In this document: positions 23,713 through 34,489 of the stretch, in pieces
How the letters are laid out: every line of letters begins with the position of its first letter
Position numbering within the stretch: position 1 is the stretch's first letter
Assembly (NCBI GenBank): GCA_963457665.1
Contig: OY735231.1
Coordinates: 41,021,524-41,085,523 of the forward strand
Reading direction: 5' to 3'
Source: Thysanoteuthis rhombus
Taxonomy: Eukaryota; Mollusca; Cephalopoda; Oegopsida; Thysanoteuthidae
Length of the DNA: 64,000 nt
Position numbers and translations under genes: made by a program
The notes under the pieces: generated by a model
The model's input: only the letters and a program-made list of their open reading frames with translations
Told to the model about the DNA's origin: nothing
The model's database searches: none

Positions 23713-23788
23713 TGTTTAGGATTGAGTTTGGGAGTTAGGGTTCGAGTTAGTGTTAGTTAAGGGATAGGTTTAGGGTTAATTGAGGTAA
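23713..23788 (+). repeat. Degenerate TTAGGG-like patch
   Basis: The words TTTAGGATTGAG, GGAGTTAGGGTTCGAGTTAG, TTAGTTAAGGG and GGTTTAGGGTTAATTG form a loose tandem of TTAGGG variants. It may be an old interstitial telomeric repeat or plain tandem slippage. Confidence 0.45.
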
Positions 23789-23994
23789 GAACAAAGTGTG
23801 CAATGACAGAATCTAAAAAATGAAACTTAAGAATAAAAAAAGAAGGAACATTCTGCAAAAATTATTTTTGCAAAATATAGAAATGCAGAATGAGGACCAC
23901 ATTTGATGATTTTCAACACGAAACCGACTGAGATTTTTCCGTTTCATGACTTGTGGATGATAAAAAAACTCGAACTTTCGAAACGTGGAGTTAA

Positions 23995-24507
23995 CGTACG
24001 TCAAGGATCTTCTGTGGAATCTTATTTGTCATTGAATTTATAAACGACTTTGTTGGAAACTTAAACCCTGATCTTAAACTCTTTGCAGATGATCTATCTC
24101 TTTTTCTGCTGTTGAAAAGGGGCAGTGAGTTGAATAGGGACCATGGCAGCGGAAAACGCTATTCAATGCAGACAAGACTGAAGAGGCAAGAAGAGAAAAA
24201 GCCTGAGCATCTTTTTCTGATGTTGGGACATGATGGGGTAGCAAGAAAAATGCAGCCTAAACATATTGGGATGATCTTTGATACTAAACTAAACTCCCAA
24301 ATCCAACATTTGTGGGACAAAATCATCAAGCTTCATGGGAAACCTAATTTAGATAATGGGTTCGATCCTGCGATGAGCTTAGAGATCACTAGAAAATTGG
24401 AACAAAGACAACATTCAACTGCTCTAGCAGTGACAGGGGTATGGAGGGAGCAGGTTGACGGAAGTTATTTGAGGAAGTTAGATGGGATGACCTTTATCAG
24501 AAGGTAG
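23995..24507 (+). CDS. CR1/Jockey-type LINE reverse transcriptase fragment, uninterrupted 170 codons
   Basis: A single frame is open from 23995, after a stop at 23992, to the stop at 24505-24507. It reads as the palm and thumb of a non-LTR reverse transcriptase. GILFVIEFINDF corresponds to the GPLLFLIYINDL motif. LFADDLSLF, near 24081-24107, keeps the two catalytic Asp. KHIGMIFDTKLN corresponds to KHLGVILD-KL. A later LE-RQHSTALAVTGVWR block corresponds to LE-IQ-NA-LAITGA-RG. Roughly 20 to 30 residues between the FADD and thumb regions look shorter than usual. No ATG lies at the true start, as expected for a 5'-truncated copy. The domain is incomplete, so a working enzyme is unlikely; absence of stops suggests it is younger than the RTE copies. 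Confidence 0.7.
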   Translation, partial: RTSRIFCGILFVIEFINDFVGNLNPDLKLFADDLSLFLLLKRGSELNRDHGSGKRYSMQTRLKRQEEKKPEHLFLMLGHDGVARKMQPKHIGMIFDTKLNSQIQHLWDKIIKLHGKPNLDNGFDPAMSLEITRKLEQRQHSTALAVTGVWREQVDGSYLRKLDGMTFIRR

Positions 24508-25145
24508 TATAGGTTTTTGTGCAATTTTCTTCAATCTAAAATGAAAAACAAAAGAGACAGCATATTCACGCCGTCAACCTTTCCGTTGAGCACGATGCTT
24601 CCTAAAACTTAACACATCAAAATGATAATAGTAACACCGGAAAAAAACTGATTGGTTCGTGAATATCTATCCTGACAATGTCATTTACGAATAGATTTGC
24701 ATCATAAAAATATAAAAGACGCCAATACGCTTGCAGAATTCAAATGAGAATAGCTTGCAGTTATCAGACAATGTGTACAATATACAACATGTATAAATTG
24801 ACACGTAATAGGAACTTAACAAAGCTGTGATTTCATCATAGACAACTCAATGAACACATATTTCAACAAAGATTTAATCGTATGAGCCCTTTTTGTGTAT
24901 GCGGTACGAGAAACGAAAATTATGAGTATTTTCTCCGGTATTGGCCCCATTTTCCCTCGATAAGTAAGGATCTCTTCAGTCAGCTTTGTTGGTGTACCTA
25001 GGGTAGAGATGATAAACATGGAATCGAAAAAATGATGTGAATTGCTCTTGGACGGAAAGTCAGATCTAAATATTTGAGCAACCTTTTCCCCCTTTCCTCT
25101 TTTCTTTTCTTCATCGTTCTTTTTTATGTATTTCATTCTCATTTA
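24508..25145. other. Probable LINE 3' flank and non-coding DNA
   Basis: The sequence just after the stop (24508-24560) continues with TATAGGTTTTTGTGCAATTTTCTTC, which still reads like the C-terminal Y-FLCNF of the LINE in another frame. The rest is unassigned. Confidence 0.4.
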
Positions 25146-25610
25146 GCTTTTAAGAGTGATATATAAACAATAAAAGGTTTATCATCAATATATACGTAGC
25201 CAATGTTGATTTCTATCAGTGGGGCAGCTTAGCTGAAAATGTCAATCCAATTGTGCATTTTGTGATATAATTATTGATTTAAATCAGTGCTAACTGCTGT
25301 GAGAGCTTGGTGATTATGTTTCCTTCCTGGTGTCGATGACACTAGTATTTGATTAATGTCAATCCAATTGTGCATTTTGTGATATAATTATTGATTTAAA
25401 TCAGTGCTAACTGCTGTGAGAGCTCGGTGATTATGTTTCTTCCTGGTGTCGATGACACTAGTATTTAATTCTTGTTTAGTTTTTAGGAGTGATAAATAAA
25501 CAACATAAGGTTTATCTTCTATCTATAATTAGTCAATGTAGCTTTCTACCAGTGGAGCAGCTTAGCTGAAAATGTCAAGCCAATTGTGCATTTTGCGATA
25601 AAATCATATA
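25146..25610 (+). repeat. Tandem duplication: 117-bp unit twice, inside a larger repeat
   Basis: The segment 25238-25354 is repeated at 25355-25470 with only about three differences, from AATGTCAATCCAATTGTGC to GACACTAGTATTT. Outside it, 25146-25270 is repeated more distantly at 25475-25607 (GTTTATC, AGCAGCTTAGCTGAAAATGTCAA-CCAATTGTGCATTTTG). So an older repeat of about 330 bp spacing contains a young 117-bp duplication. No coding capacity. Confidence 0.85.
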
Positions 25611-26899
25611 ATTCGTATTCATCTAGCCTAAGGTATTTGGAAAAAATTGGGTATTAAGTCATCATGAATTTTTGATTCGTCATCCATTTCTTACTTCTTT
25701 TTGTCAATTGACTCATTTTTTTTTTCCTGGCTAATACATAGATAAATACATTTACTGAAACTATTTATAGTTTGGTGGGAATCTTGAATTTCTAATGACC
25801 TGCATCTATTATCAAAATGACAATTCCCAAAAACTATGTATGGTGAATAAATTCGATAAATTACGCCTTCAATATCATATAGATATATCTCAAGAATTCG
25901 TTCTTTACTCATATCGTTTCATATCACCGAACCATATCCTTTCCTTGCATCCCAGTAGCACATGCTTTGCCACCCACTGACTAAAAAGTGTTACTGAACA
26001 AAATTTAATTGACTAATTTACGATCCTTGTCCTTTGAACGAGATAGATAAAGATTTGTGAGCATCTGAAGTATTCTAATTGGTTTGGTATTGTGCCAAAT
26101 AGATGTATGATTTACTTCAAGTCATGTTACAAGCTAAGCCAATACCTTTAGCCATACGAGGTAATGACAAAAAGTAAAAGACATTTCTACTACTACAGGC
26201 AAAAAAGATGATAAAAAATATAGACAAACCAAGAAATGGACCACACTTCATTCTCATTGATTTTCTCGAACTAATACCAAGCAGGGCTGTCAGCGCTTGG
26301 TTTTTAGATGTGTTCACACACATGTCTACAAAGTTTGTCGTTCCCTAGTTTATTGACGTCATTAGTGTTCACAAGCATGAGATTATAGGTTAGAATTGTT
26401 TTTTTCTGATGTAATTTATGATTTCCTTTCTATTGGTCTGCATTATCCAGGGTTTTTCTTCAAATAGCTCCCCCTCATCTATGGTTTCCTTTCGAGTGTT
26501 TCCCCCCCCCCATCCACGTTTTTTTTTTTAGTGATGATGTCTTTCATATATTTCTGGGTCTTTTACCAAAACATTTAATGAAATCTACGTTTTTCCATAC
26601 ACTACACTCTCTCAATTTATCCACTGCTCTAATCTATGGGATAGCAACTGGACACTACTGTTTGTTTTGAAAGCATTTCACATTATGCAGACTCCACACT
26701 TTTATGTATCCAAAAATGTTTGTGCGATATGATATTTGCGTATATCTATTTTTCACAAAATGATTTTCATGAAATTTGTCCAATTTCATGAACATTTAGA
26801 TGAATAGTAATCAAATCGAAAACCAGTAATGGTTTTTGTAACACTATGTAGTACCCAGCTAGTTACTTTTATTGAGTTTTGTTGCCTTTAAAAGCGTCC

Positions 26900-26900
<1 letters not shown>
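25611..26900. other. AT-rich non-coding stretch, nothing recognised
   Basis: No supported gene or repeat. There is a short C run at 26503-26511 followed by a T run at 26519-26529. Confidence 0.5.
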
Positions 26901-26902
<2 letters not shown>

Positions 26903-26954
<52 letters not shown>

Positions 26955-26962
26955 TCCCTCTC

Positions 26963-27033
<71 letters not shown>
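26903..27033. repeat. Long (CT)n microsatellite
   Basis: About 130 bases of CT dinucleotide, broken only by a CCCTCTCCCTCTCCCC section near 26950. One strand is all pyrimidine. The poly-Ser/Leu frame across it is an artefact. Confidence 0.95.
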
Positions 27034-27035
<2 letters not shown>

Positions 27036-27960
27036 GAGGCTTTGCCTTTCTTTTGGGAGATCTACCACCATGTTATTTCTCAGCTGTTTTATGTCAGATT
27101 TAGACGATCGAAAAGTCACTTTTGATAATATTCTTTTCACGTAGATGAATCTTCTACTCAAGGCCACGTGATCTGTCAATAAATGCGTTTAAATCTTGTT
27201 TGAAAATCGACTTTCTCCGGTCACATTTACTTGAAACTTGATAGAGAAGAGTTCCTTAATAAGATGCGTCTTACCTAAAATCATCTTCTATTCAGGGTTA
27301 AGTGGTCAGGTAAAAATGGCATTTAAACTTCATAGTGAACGTGTTATTGAAATTTTGGTTCTTTTCGTATAAAGTCTATGTTTATTGGAACGTGAGATTC
27401 TTTGGAAAGGCATGAATCCATCACCCATTCTTGGTGTGGGTAAAAATAGCACAAGGTGGAGTGAGTGACCCCACTTCTAGTGCTTGGCGTCTGTGGGTCT
27501 ATTACACGTTTGCAAACAGGTTGACTTTTCGCGTTTAATGAAAGCCCAGCCTATACTTTTGCAGCCCTACTGGCACCACCATTCCCATCTGCACACCTCA
27601 CTCGCACGTTTACACCCACTGCCGCTTGCATCTTGGCACGCACTCCCAACCGCACCCCACCTGCAACTAGGCACGCACCACGGTCGCATATATTCTATCA
27701 CCAAAGCATGCAGACATTCAGTTTTTTCCTTGGCTGCCATTATCCACTACAATGATATATCGAAATAGGTAAGAATCCTGTGCAAAGCCTTCTGCTACTT
27801 TTTGAGAATAATTTGGAAGGCTTCATGTTAAACTTAGTAGAATAACTATGATTTTGGTTTCGGAGAGCTTCTAAGATACGCATCGCTTCTACAAACTACT
27901 ATTTCTATGTGTCACTTCTATAAAATGTCAGCGTCTCTGTCAGCTGACACTCATAGAGAC
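27034..27960. other. Non-coding stretch with a less AT-rich patch
   Basis: The patch 27560-27700 is rich in CAC and GCAC words and stands out in base content, but encodes nothing recognisable. The words CTATCACCAAAGCATGCA near 27697 recur as CTATCACCAAGGCATGCA near 29850, suggesting a shared repeat end. Confidence 0.45.
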
Positions 27961-27963
27961 TCC

Positions 27964-27997
27964 GGTCACCATGGAAACTTGAATCACGATGGTGACC
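27964..27997. promoter_or_regulatory. Perfect 9-bp hairpin containing an RFX/X-box-like site
   Basis: GGTCACCAT (27964-27972) is the exact inverse of ATGGTGACC (27989-27997), with a 16-base loop. Within it GTCACCATGGAAAC (27965-27978) fits the RYYNYYATRRNRAC pattern used for RFX X-boxes. With no neighbouring gene, a regulatory role is speculative. Confidence 0.3.
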
Positions 27998-27999
27998 TT

Positions 28000-28907
28000 T
28001 TTTCCCTCTCCGGCATTCCCTACTTATAGACATTTCTTTTTTCTTTTAGAGATGGTTAAATTTTTTTCTATTTATACTTCGTTTCTTTCAAAGAAAATCA
28101 CAAATCATATCAAGATGAGAGAATCAAATAAATGATAATCAGAGAGTAGAAAGCACACAGAGAGCGCCAACCTTACAGTCATTAAATCCTGAATTAAAAT
28201 CAGTTCATGGATAGTAACGATGCAGGGAAGGTAACATTAAACACTCATGGATTCAATACCAAATTCAATCAATCTTTCCTTACCCAATCGAAAATCAGTT
28301 CAGTTAGTGATTAAGATTCACGGGAGATAACTGTAAAAAGGTCCTGAATCCATTCCAAATTTTAATCGTATGCTAATCACTTACATTCCGACAAAATGTC
28401 ATGGAAATTCATCGAAAACTTTCGGAGGTATCGTATGAATAAACATGAGTGAATATATAAATGCACGAAAAGAAATGAAAAATATTTCTCAATAGAAAAA
28501 ATTCTTGCATCCATCCCAAGACTCAATCACGTCTTCTGTAGTTTACTGTCCACCCTCCCAGGAACTCCCGTTGGAATTCATTGATAACTTTTGGAGATAC
28601 TGTGTTAGCAAAAATACATTTAGATATAAGATGATACATTTACCTCTTATATTAACATTTTAATTCTCAATAATTCATATATTTCAAAAGGAAGACTGTA
28701 TCATGTAAGAACTTTTAATAAGATTCTAACATACACTTTCGCTACCCCACCAGCACCACCACTCAAATCCCCTACCCACATCTGAAAGCACCCCTGGACG
28801 TCTATGCACTAGGATTGATATTGTATCAATTCGAAAGCCTAATTTGACAATGGGTTTTTTGAAAAGGGTTTGGCTCTGAATTTTTTGGCTTGGCAATATT
28901 TAAACTT
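28000..28907. other. Non-coding stretch with an internally repeated motif
   Basis: A motif of the form GGAATTCATTGA-AACTTT-GGAG-TA appears near 28410 and 28572. Relatives lie near 14802 and 39947. The 28220-28300 words (GATAGTAACGATG-AGGGAAGG) recur near 49872. This suggests an unnamed old dispersed repeat. Confidence 0.4.
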
Positions 28908-28965
<58 letters not shown>

Positions 28966-29510
28966 GTCGTTTATCGTTTGTAGTTGGATATAGATCCTCC
29001 CCAGGATTTGACAGACCTCCCCATCGTGGGCATCGCAGAGCCAATATTTTCTGAACCCTCTAGTCCGTTGCACCATCTCATATTCTGCTGGCCTTGATTC
29101 TGCATTTGATCTCAAAGGATCCATGTTTTGAGTCGTAATGTCTGTTGGTTGTCTGACATTCTTGCAACATGATCAACCCATTGCCATCTAAGTTTCCAAA
29201 TAGATTCTATGATGTTTCTTTCCTAATATACTGTGCTGTCTTGTGATATCTCCATGTGAGGTTGAACATGATTCTTTCATGTGCACGTTGTACGTTTTTA
29301 GAGTCAATCTCTTGGTAAGGTTCCATGTTTCAGCTCTCTATGTGACTATCGGGGGTGCACTGCTTGTTTACCCATCTTTTCATGATCGATGGGATTATCT
29401 TGTTCTTGGAGGTTGAGCTTGCTCTACCGAAAGCTTGCCATTCTTGAGTAAAGCTTTGCTCAATTTCTCCTTCTTTTGAAGATTTCAGGGAGATTCGTTG
29501 CTGGACGTTT
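28908..29510 (-). mobile_element. RTE-type LINE, 3' end fragment
   Basis: On the minus strand this is the same 3' region as at 5.0, 43.6 and 46.4 kb, ending in an (ATG)n tail (plus-strand ATC at 28912-28965). The GTGGGCATCGCAGAGCCAATATTTTCTGAA block corresponds to the coding stretch before the 3' end, and CATTGCCATCTAAGTTT corresponds to the KLKWQW motif in antisense. It is truncated near 29510, about 600 bp from its 3' end, and is not translatable through its length. Confidence 0.75.
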
Positions 29511-31715
29511 CAAATCATCAAAAGATGAAACCAACTGTTACGAAACAAAATCATGTCAAAAGCTGCAAGTCTATGTAAATATTTTCCCGTACATATCGGG
29601 GGTCAATGTGAATCAAGGATTTCATGAACGGGTCAATTGTGTGAACACTTGGGGGAGCCTCACTTTAAGACTTTGAAATATTGGGTTGATTTAAATGAAT
29701 TGATTTTGTTGCCGTAGAATATTGAAATAAATTCTTATTTTTGCTGTGTACTGCAGTATTGCAATGTTTTATAAACAATTTTACATTGGACATCTTTGCG
29801 TGTTTGAGGTCAGAGAAGTTCCCAATGATCTGACAACCCTGTTATATACTATCACCAAGGCATGCAAATACAAAAGAGCCTATAGTTTTAAAAGTCTAAC
29901 TATGTAGAAACTTGTTTCCGTGCAAGATTTGTTTTGTAAAAAAGTTCTCATCTTTATTTTTTCTGACATCTTCTTTCCTTATATTTTGACAACTTAATTT
30001 TCAAAAAAGCGTCTATTGATATTCAGTTGTTGAATACTTTTTCTTCGAGATGCCACATTTAATTTGTAAAAATTCGAGCAATTTTACTCTATGTTGTCCG
30101 GATACGACATCCTTTCGTGCGTTCAAGATTTTCTTTAATATAAAAAAAAATTGAAAAGACATGAAAGGCAAATTTATGCTTATTTAAGGCTGTTAGATTA
30201 TCAGTATAGGATAAATTATATCTTTCTGGCGTTTTGTCTAAAATCAAATAGCAGTACATTTATTTGAGGCATTCAGAACCACAATATACATTCTGTCAAT
30301 TATGATAAACGGAGAAAAAGACGCATCGAAAGTTTCTTAAAATTATTTTCAAAATGCCAAAATTTTGAAACTACAGCACGCATACAGATAATTTTGTTGC
30401 TGTTATGTAGCTAAAAGTTTTTATCTTTGCCTCAAAAACTGAAGTATTTTTTTTAGCAAGAGACTCTAACTCTATGACCCTTACCCTACAAGTTGGAATT
30501 TCGACCACTTTGTGATTACCAAACAAACAATTTAACTTGACCGCCTTCAGATAGACTAGGGTTAAAAGTTTATGGTGGTATACTTGAGGGGAAACTGACA
30601 CCTAATTTGGTCAACTCTTGGCATTTTTGTTTTTAACATCATCTTATGAAAATATCGATTTCCTTTCCAATGTTATATAAGAACAAAGCATCTGAGAAAG
30701 ATATTTTATGACTGGTGCCGTTTATTTAGAGTGTATACCATAAAGTTGAACACTAGCAGACAACGGCAGCTGTCAGATTTTTTATAGTTAAAATAGTTTA
30801 TATCACATAAATATTGTATAAATATATAATATGAATATCGTATGTAAAATACAAACATTGGAAATATTTTTTGTTATGTAGAAAAAATAAATATAATATT
30901 ATGTATGGCATTTTTTGGTTACAAATCTTTAACCTCGATTTTTTTCAGATGTAAAATTTTCAAATCTAGCTGAGGTTTCCTTCCTTATCGATGAACCAAT
31001 TTCCATGAAGTAAACGCAATTTTGTATGGAAATGTGCTGATCAGACACTTCAGAAAGTACGTTTTGAATTTTTTCTAAACTTCTTTTCGGAAAAACTAAA
31101 CATTGTGGTCATTTTTTTTTTCTAAAAACATTTTCTTTTTCATAGAAAATCTCTGTCGAGGAAAATAATCTACATATATATTTGAATGATATATTCAAAT
31201 TCCTTATCTCCATCTTTCACCTCAGTGTCAATATGCTCACTCAAAAATACCATATATTACCCCCAAATTGAAAGAAAGTCTGTATAGAATAATGGACCGA
31301 AATTAGTATAAATTGATTTAAAGGTAGACATGATAACAACTGTCCGAATAACAGGTAGCTACGACAAAAAGGTCAATTAGGAGTGACTTCTCCCCCTAAC
31401 TTCGATTTTGCCCTAAAATGAAATGAATATAGAAAGAATAAATCAAATGACATCACTGGCAATCATGACTTTCTGACGGTACAATCGTTCAATTATTGAC
31501 TGTGAGTTTTCATAATTACTAATAATATTTCTGTGACTATCTAGACCATAAATCTTCCCCCGGTGTCGACAGTATGTTCAAAATTAAGCAAAGCTCAAGT
31601 AACCATGATTTAAATTCCATAACAGATTCATCACCAAAACATGCGACCAGAAAAGAAGTGTCACTGAGAAAGATTTCATTAAAACCAATCATCCCAGACA
31701 TTTTTTTATTGCATG
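29511..31715. other. AT-rich non-coding stretch, nothing recognised
   Basis: About 2.2 kb with no supported feature. The small frames at 29476-29676, 30371-30601 and 31574-31837 have no recognised domain. Confidence 0.5.
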
Positions 31716-31719
31716 CACG

Positions 31720-31795
31720 TGTATTTTTACCTGGGTTTTACATGTGTTTTTACCTGGGTTTTACATGGATTTTCACCTGGTGTTTTCATGTGTTT
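31720..31795 (+). repeat. Short minisatellite, about 23-bp period
   Basis: Three tandem units of the form TGTRTTTTTACCTGGGTTTTACA, the third diverged to TGGATTTTCACCTGGTGTTTTCA. Confidence 0.8.
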
Positions 31796-31879
31796 GTGTG
31801 TGCATCAATGTGTGATTGTGCTAAGATGTTTGTGTGAATGTTTTCGTGTGTATTTATGTTTGTGTTCTTGGATGATTCG

Positions 31880-31934
31880 TGTGTATGTATGTATGTATGT
31901 ATGTATGTATGTATGTATGTATGTATGTATGTAT
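31880..31934. repeat. (GTAT)n microsatellite
   Basis: About 13 units of the tetranucleotide GTAT, giving Tyr, Val, Cys and Met frames that are artefacts. Confidence 0.95.
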
Positions 31935-31949
31935 ATTAGTGCTTTAAGC

Positions 31950-32170
31950 GTATGTGTGCTTTGCATTCTCATGAGCGTGTGTCTGTATACCTTGTGTTCT
32001 TGTGAATGTGTATGTATGTACATTGCATTCTTGTGAATGCGTGTGTTTGTGTGTGCCATGCGTTCTTATGGGTGTGTGAATGCCTTATGTTCATTTGAGT
32101 GAGTGAGTGTGTTTACCCTGTATTCTTGTGACTGTGTGATCTTTGTGTTCTTGTGAGGTTGTGTATGATC
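31950..32170 (+). repeat. Imperfect GT-rich minisatellite
   Basis: A phrase like TTGCATTCTTGTGAATGTGTGT recurs at irregular intervals of about 35 to 50 bases (near 31960, 31992, 32023, 32055, 32080, 32118 and 32146). It leads into the (GT)n run. Confidence 0.65.
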
Positions 32171-32171
32171 C

Positions 32172-32172
<1 letters not shown>

Positions 32173-32247
<75 letters not shown>
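32173..32247. repeat. (GT)n microsatellite
   Basis: About 75 bases of GT with one TACG interruption at 32204-32207. It has Z-DNA-forming potential by composition. Confidence 0.95.
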
Positions 32248-32248
<1 letters not shown>

Positions 32249-32249
32249 C

Positions 32250-33109
32250 ACACATGCCGAGGGACTGAGAAGTATTTTTTATGAGAAATGAGAAGCTTTT
32301 AAGACGAGTGGATTTTTTTGAAGCCGAAGAAAAGGTGGAAGGAAGTTGAAATGTTGTGGTACAATATTAGATGTTTTCATGTTATTTATGTCTTAAACTT
32401 AAATTTAATAACTTGAAAACAATTAGAAAAATATCAATTTAGTGGCACCAGAAAACGGGAATGGCTTCCAAAGTTATCAAAACTGATTGACTGAAGTGAG
32501 AAATTCAGAAGAAAGTAATTTTTCTGAACGAATAAATCAAACCCCATGTTCAAGTTGATCTTTCGAAAAACATTTCGGCTATAAATTTAAAGTTAGATTA
32601 GTAAAATTTCGTTTTTTGCTGAATATTATTGAAGCTCGTTATTTTAACAAATTTCCCAAACACAAAATATCCCTAGTGCTGTAATAAATTCTTCAAGAAT
32701 CTTTTAAAAGTATTTTGAACTTTTGTAACTGATGAGATGTGCTGGAAGGTATCATCAGTGATTAACGATGTTCTGGGAAGACAATCCAGATCAGTTGCAA
32801 AAATTATTTAGCGCCATTTTTCATAATGGCAGATTTTTGTTGTGGTACCTTAATCGGAAGAAAGGTTCATTAAATATTGGCATGTTGTACATCGTTGAAA
32901 AGGAAATTACGTGTTGAGTATAGTTTACAGGAATAATACAGAGCCCAGAGCAAATCACTTTGATCTTTTTACGACAAAATATCATCGAACCTAAATTCCA
33001 GGTGGCTCTCCAGTAAAATCCTTTGGCTATCAATTTGAAGTTGAAATGATAAAATTCTGCATTTTTGCTGAATGTCATTGAAGCTCATTTTTTTTCTTCT
33101 AAAAATGCA
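32250..33109. other. AT-rich non-coding stretch with an internal repeat
   Basis: The phrase TTTCGTTTTTTGCTGAATATTATTGAAGCTCGTTATTTT near 32608 recurs as TTCTGCATTTTTGCTGAATGTCATTGAAGCTCATTTTTTT near 33055. Upstream of each lies a GGCTAT-AATTT-AAGTT block. So about 32570-32660 and 33010-33095 are two copies of an unnamed repeat about 440 bp apart. Confidence 0.55.
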
Positions 33110-33124
33110 TAAAGCACAAAAGAA

Positions 33125-33390
33125 CTGTCTTTAAATGGTTCAGCGAAGGTCAGATCAGGTTGGATACACCTGTTCTTGTAAGATACTTAAAGATGGACAT
33201 CGTCAAGCCTGGTCAGTAATTAGATCGATGACCGCTATGGAATACTAACAGTCTCATAATCAAGAACGTTGAAGTGAGTAGTGACACTTCAGGTGTTTGT
33301 AAACTCTTATTTCACATTTTGCAACCTGAGACAAAATAAAGTAGTGATTTGGGAAGCCTTGACGGGGATACCTGATGCCGTAGCCAGCTT
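33125..33390 (+). mobile_element. 5S-derived SINE fragments
   Basis: AAAGATGGACATCGTCAAGCCTGGTCAGTAATTAGATCGATGACC near 33190-33235 is the central 5S-like segment. A second piece at 33339-33378 reads TTGGGAAGCCTTGACGGGGATACCTGATGCCGTAGCCAGC, which is the 3' part. They are probably pieces of one or two old copies of the tRNA-5S SINE. Confidence 0.55.
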
Positions 33391-33602
33391 GAGAACACTA
33401 GCTATAAATGATTTTTAACTGGTTTTTAACCGATTGCTTTAAGACCATTTTATGATTCAGCACAGAGACGGTTTGGCTTAATTGAAAAGAAGGGAAAAAA
33501 AAAACGTCGATCGACACTAAAAGGGAAGAACAGAAAACAATTCGTTTTTCATCTTCATTAAATGAAGAACTATAAATCACTATTCTTTTCTTTTAGAATT
33601 TT

Positions 33603-33819
33603 GACAACTTTTTACCGTCATCAGAATTGATTAGTTACTTTTTATTGGAACTTCTACTCAGACCGATTTCCTTCCGGCAGTGAGTAAATACCGTTTGATC
33701 AGAATTAAAGAACAGGGTTTATTCTTTATTCTCCGATCAAACGCTATTTATTCACTGCCGGAGGGAAATCTGTCTGATAAAAAGCAACCATCAAATTAAG
33801 ATCAATGTAAAAAGTCGTC
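33603..33819. mobile_element. Foldback element with arms of about 95 bp
   Basis: The left arm begins GACAACTTTTTAC and contains CAGACCGATTTCCTTCCGGCAGTGAGTAAATACCGTTTGATCA. The right arm carries the inverse, CGATCAAACGCTATTTATTCACTGCCGGAGGGAAATCTGTCTG, and ends GTAAAAAGTCGTC. The inner 42 bases pair with few mismatches; the outer part is more diverged. The arms enclose about 30 bases. This is typical of a foldback MITE or a long hairpin derived from an inverted duplication. No second copy was seen in the window and no coding capacity. Confidence 0.75.
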
Positions 33820-33919
33820 ATTGAACTTGAAATAACGGGAGAACGATTTGATTTCCAAGTGACACTTAATTTTTATAGTCTGTCACCCTACTTTAGTTGT
33901 GAGCATCTGTTGTTCCTAA

Positions 33920-34045
33920 ACTGATCACTCTGGCACAGTGATAGAGTGCTTAATTCCATCGGTTCAATGTCAAAACTTTAAGAATGGTACTCAATGCCTC
34001 TCTGCTGAACACTCTGCATAGAGAGTAAGATTTAGGACGCCTGGC
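33920..34045 (+). mobile_element. tRNA-5S SINE, head and linker only
   Basis: The head shows CTGGCACAGTGATAGAGTGC (A-box-like) and TCGGTTCAATGTC (B-box-like). The linker GTACTCAATGCCTCTCTGCTGAACACTC is nearly the same as the 7.5-kb copy. The 5S module is not present downstream. Confidence 0.6.
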
Positions 34046-34489
34046 AAGAAAAATTCATAACTGATTCATGTGGCTTTGGACTATGGTTGTTTCTATCACT
34101 GAACTCCTCATAAAATGCCCTTCTTTGAATGATGAACGACGTCCTGGACCATTATGAGATTTGTCTTTCCTTCCTAAGTTTGATTTTTGTCCGGGAAGAA
34201 AGCTGGGAACTAGCATTTGCTATGTTTGTCTGCTGTCATCGTTGTCGTCGGCGTCTTTGTGTCATTTATTCTATCGGATAACTTTGTTATTCCTTAATCG
34301 ATGATATTTCGTGCAAAGGCTTTTGGAGTTATTCTACCAGGGGGATGAGTTATTGTTTGTTCACATTTTATAAGCAAAAATGGTCTTGTTTACATTTGAG
34401 AAAATTCCGCACATTTGGCATATTCTGCTGAAATTATACTTTTAGGATTTTTATTCTTGTTCGGTTGCTTTTTCATCGGAAGCCCAGGT

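Larger units (their letters stand above)
19911..23994. other. Non-coding stretch, no recognised element
   Basis: About 4 kb with no gene or transposon that I recognise. Two short degenerate TTAGGG-like patches at 22745-22800 and 23713-23785 are listed separately. The small open frames are of chance length and composition. Confidence 0.5.

Noticed and set aside
26879-27103. Open frame with long Leu/Ser repeats
   Set aside because: It is a translation of the (CT)n microsatellite and has no other content.
28826-29044. Frame with a run of Met residues
   Set aside because: It translates the ATG tail of an RTE LINE.
31720-32247. CRISPR-like array
   Set aside because: The repeats are imperfect, GT-rich and lack unique spacers; the genome is that of an animal.
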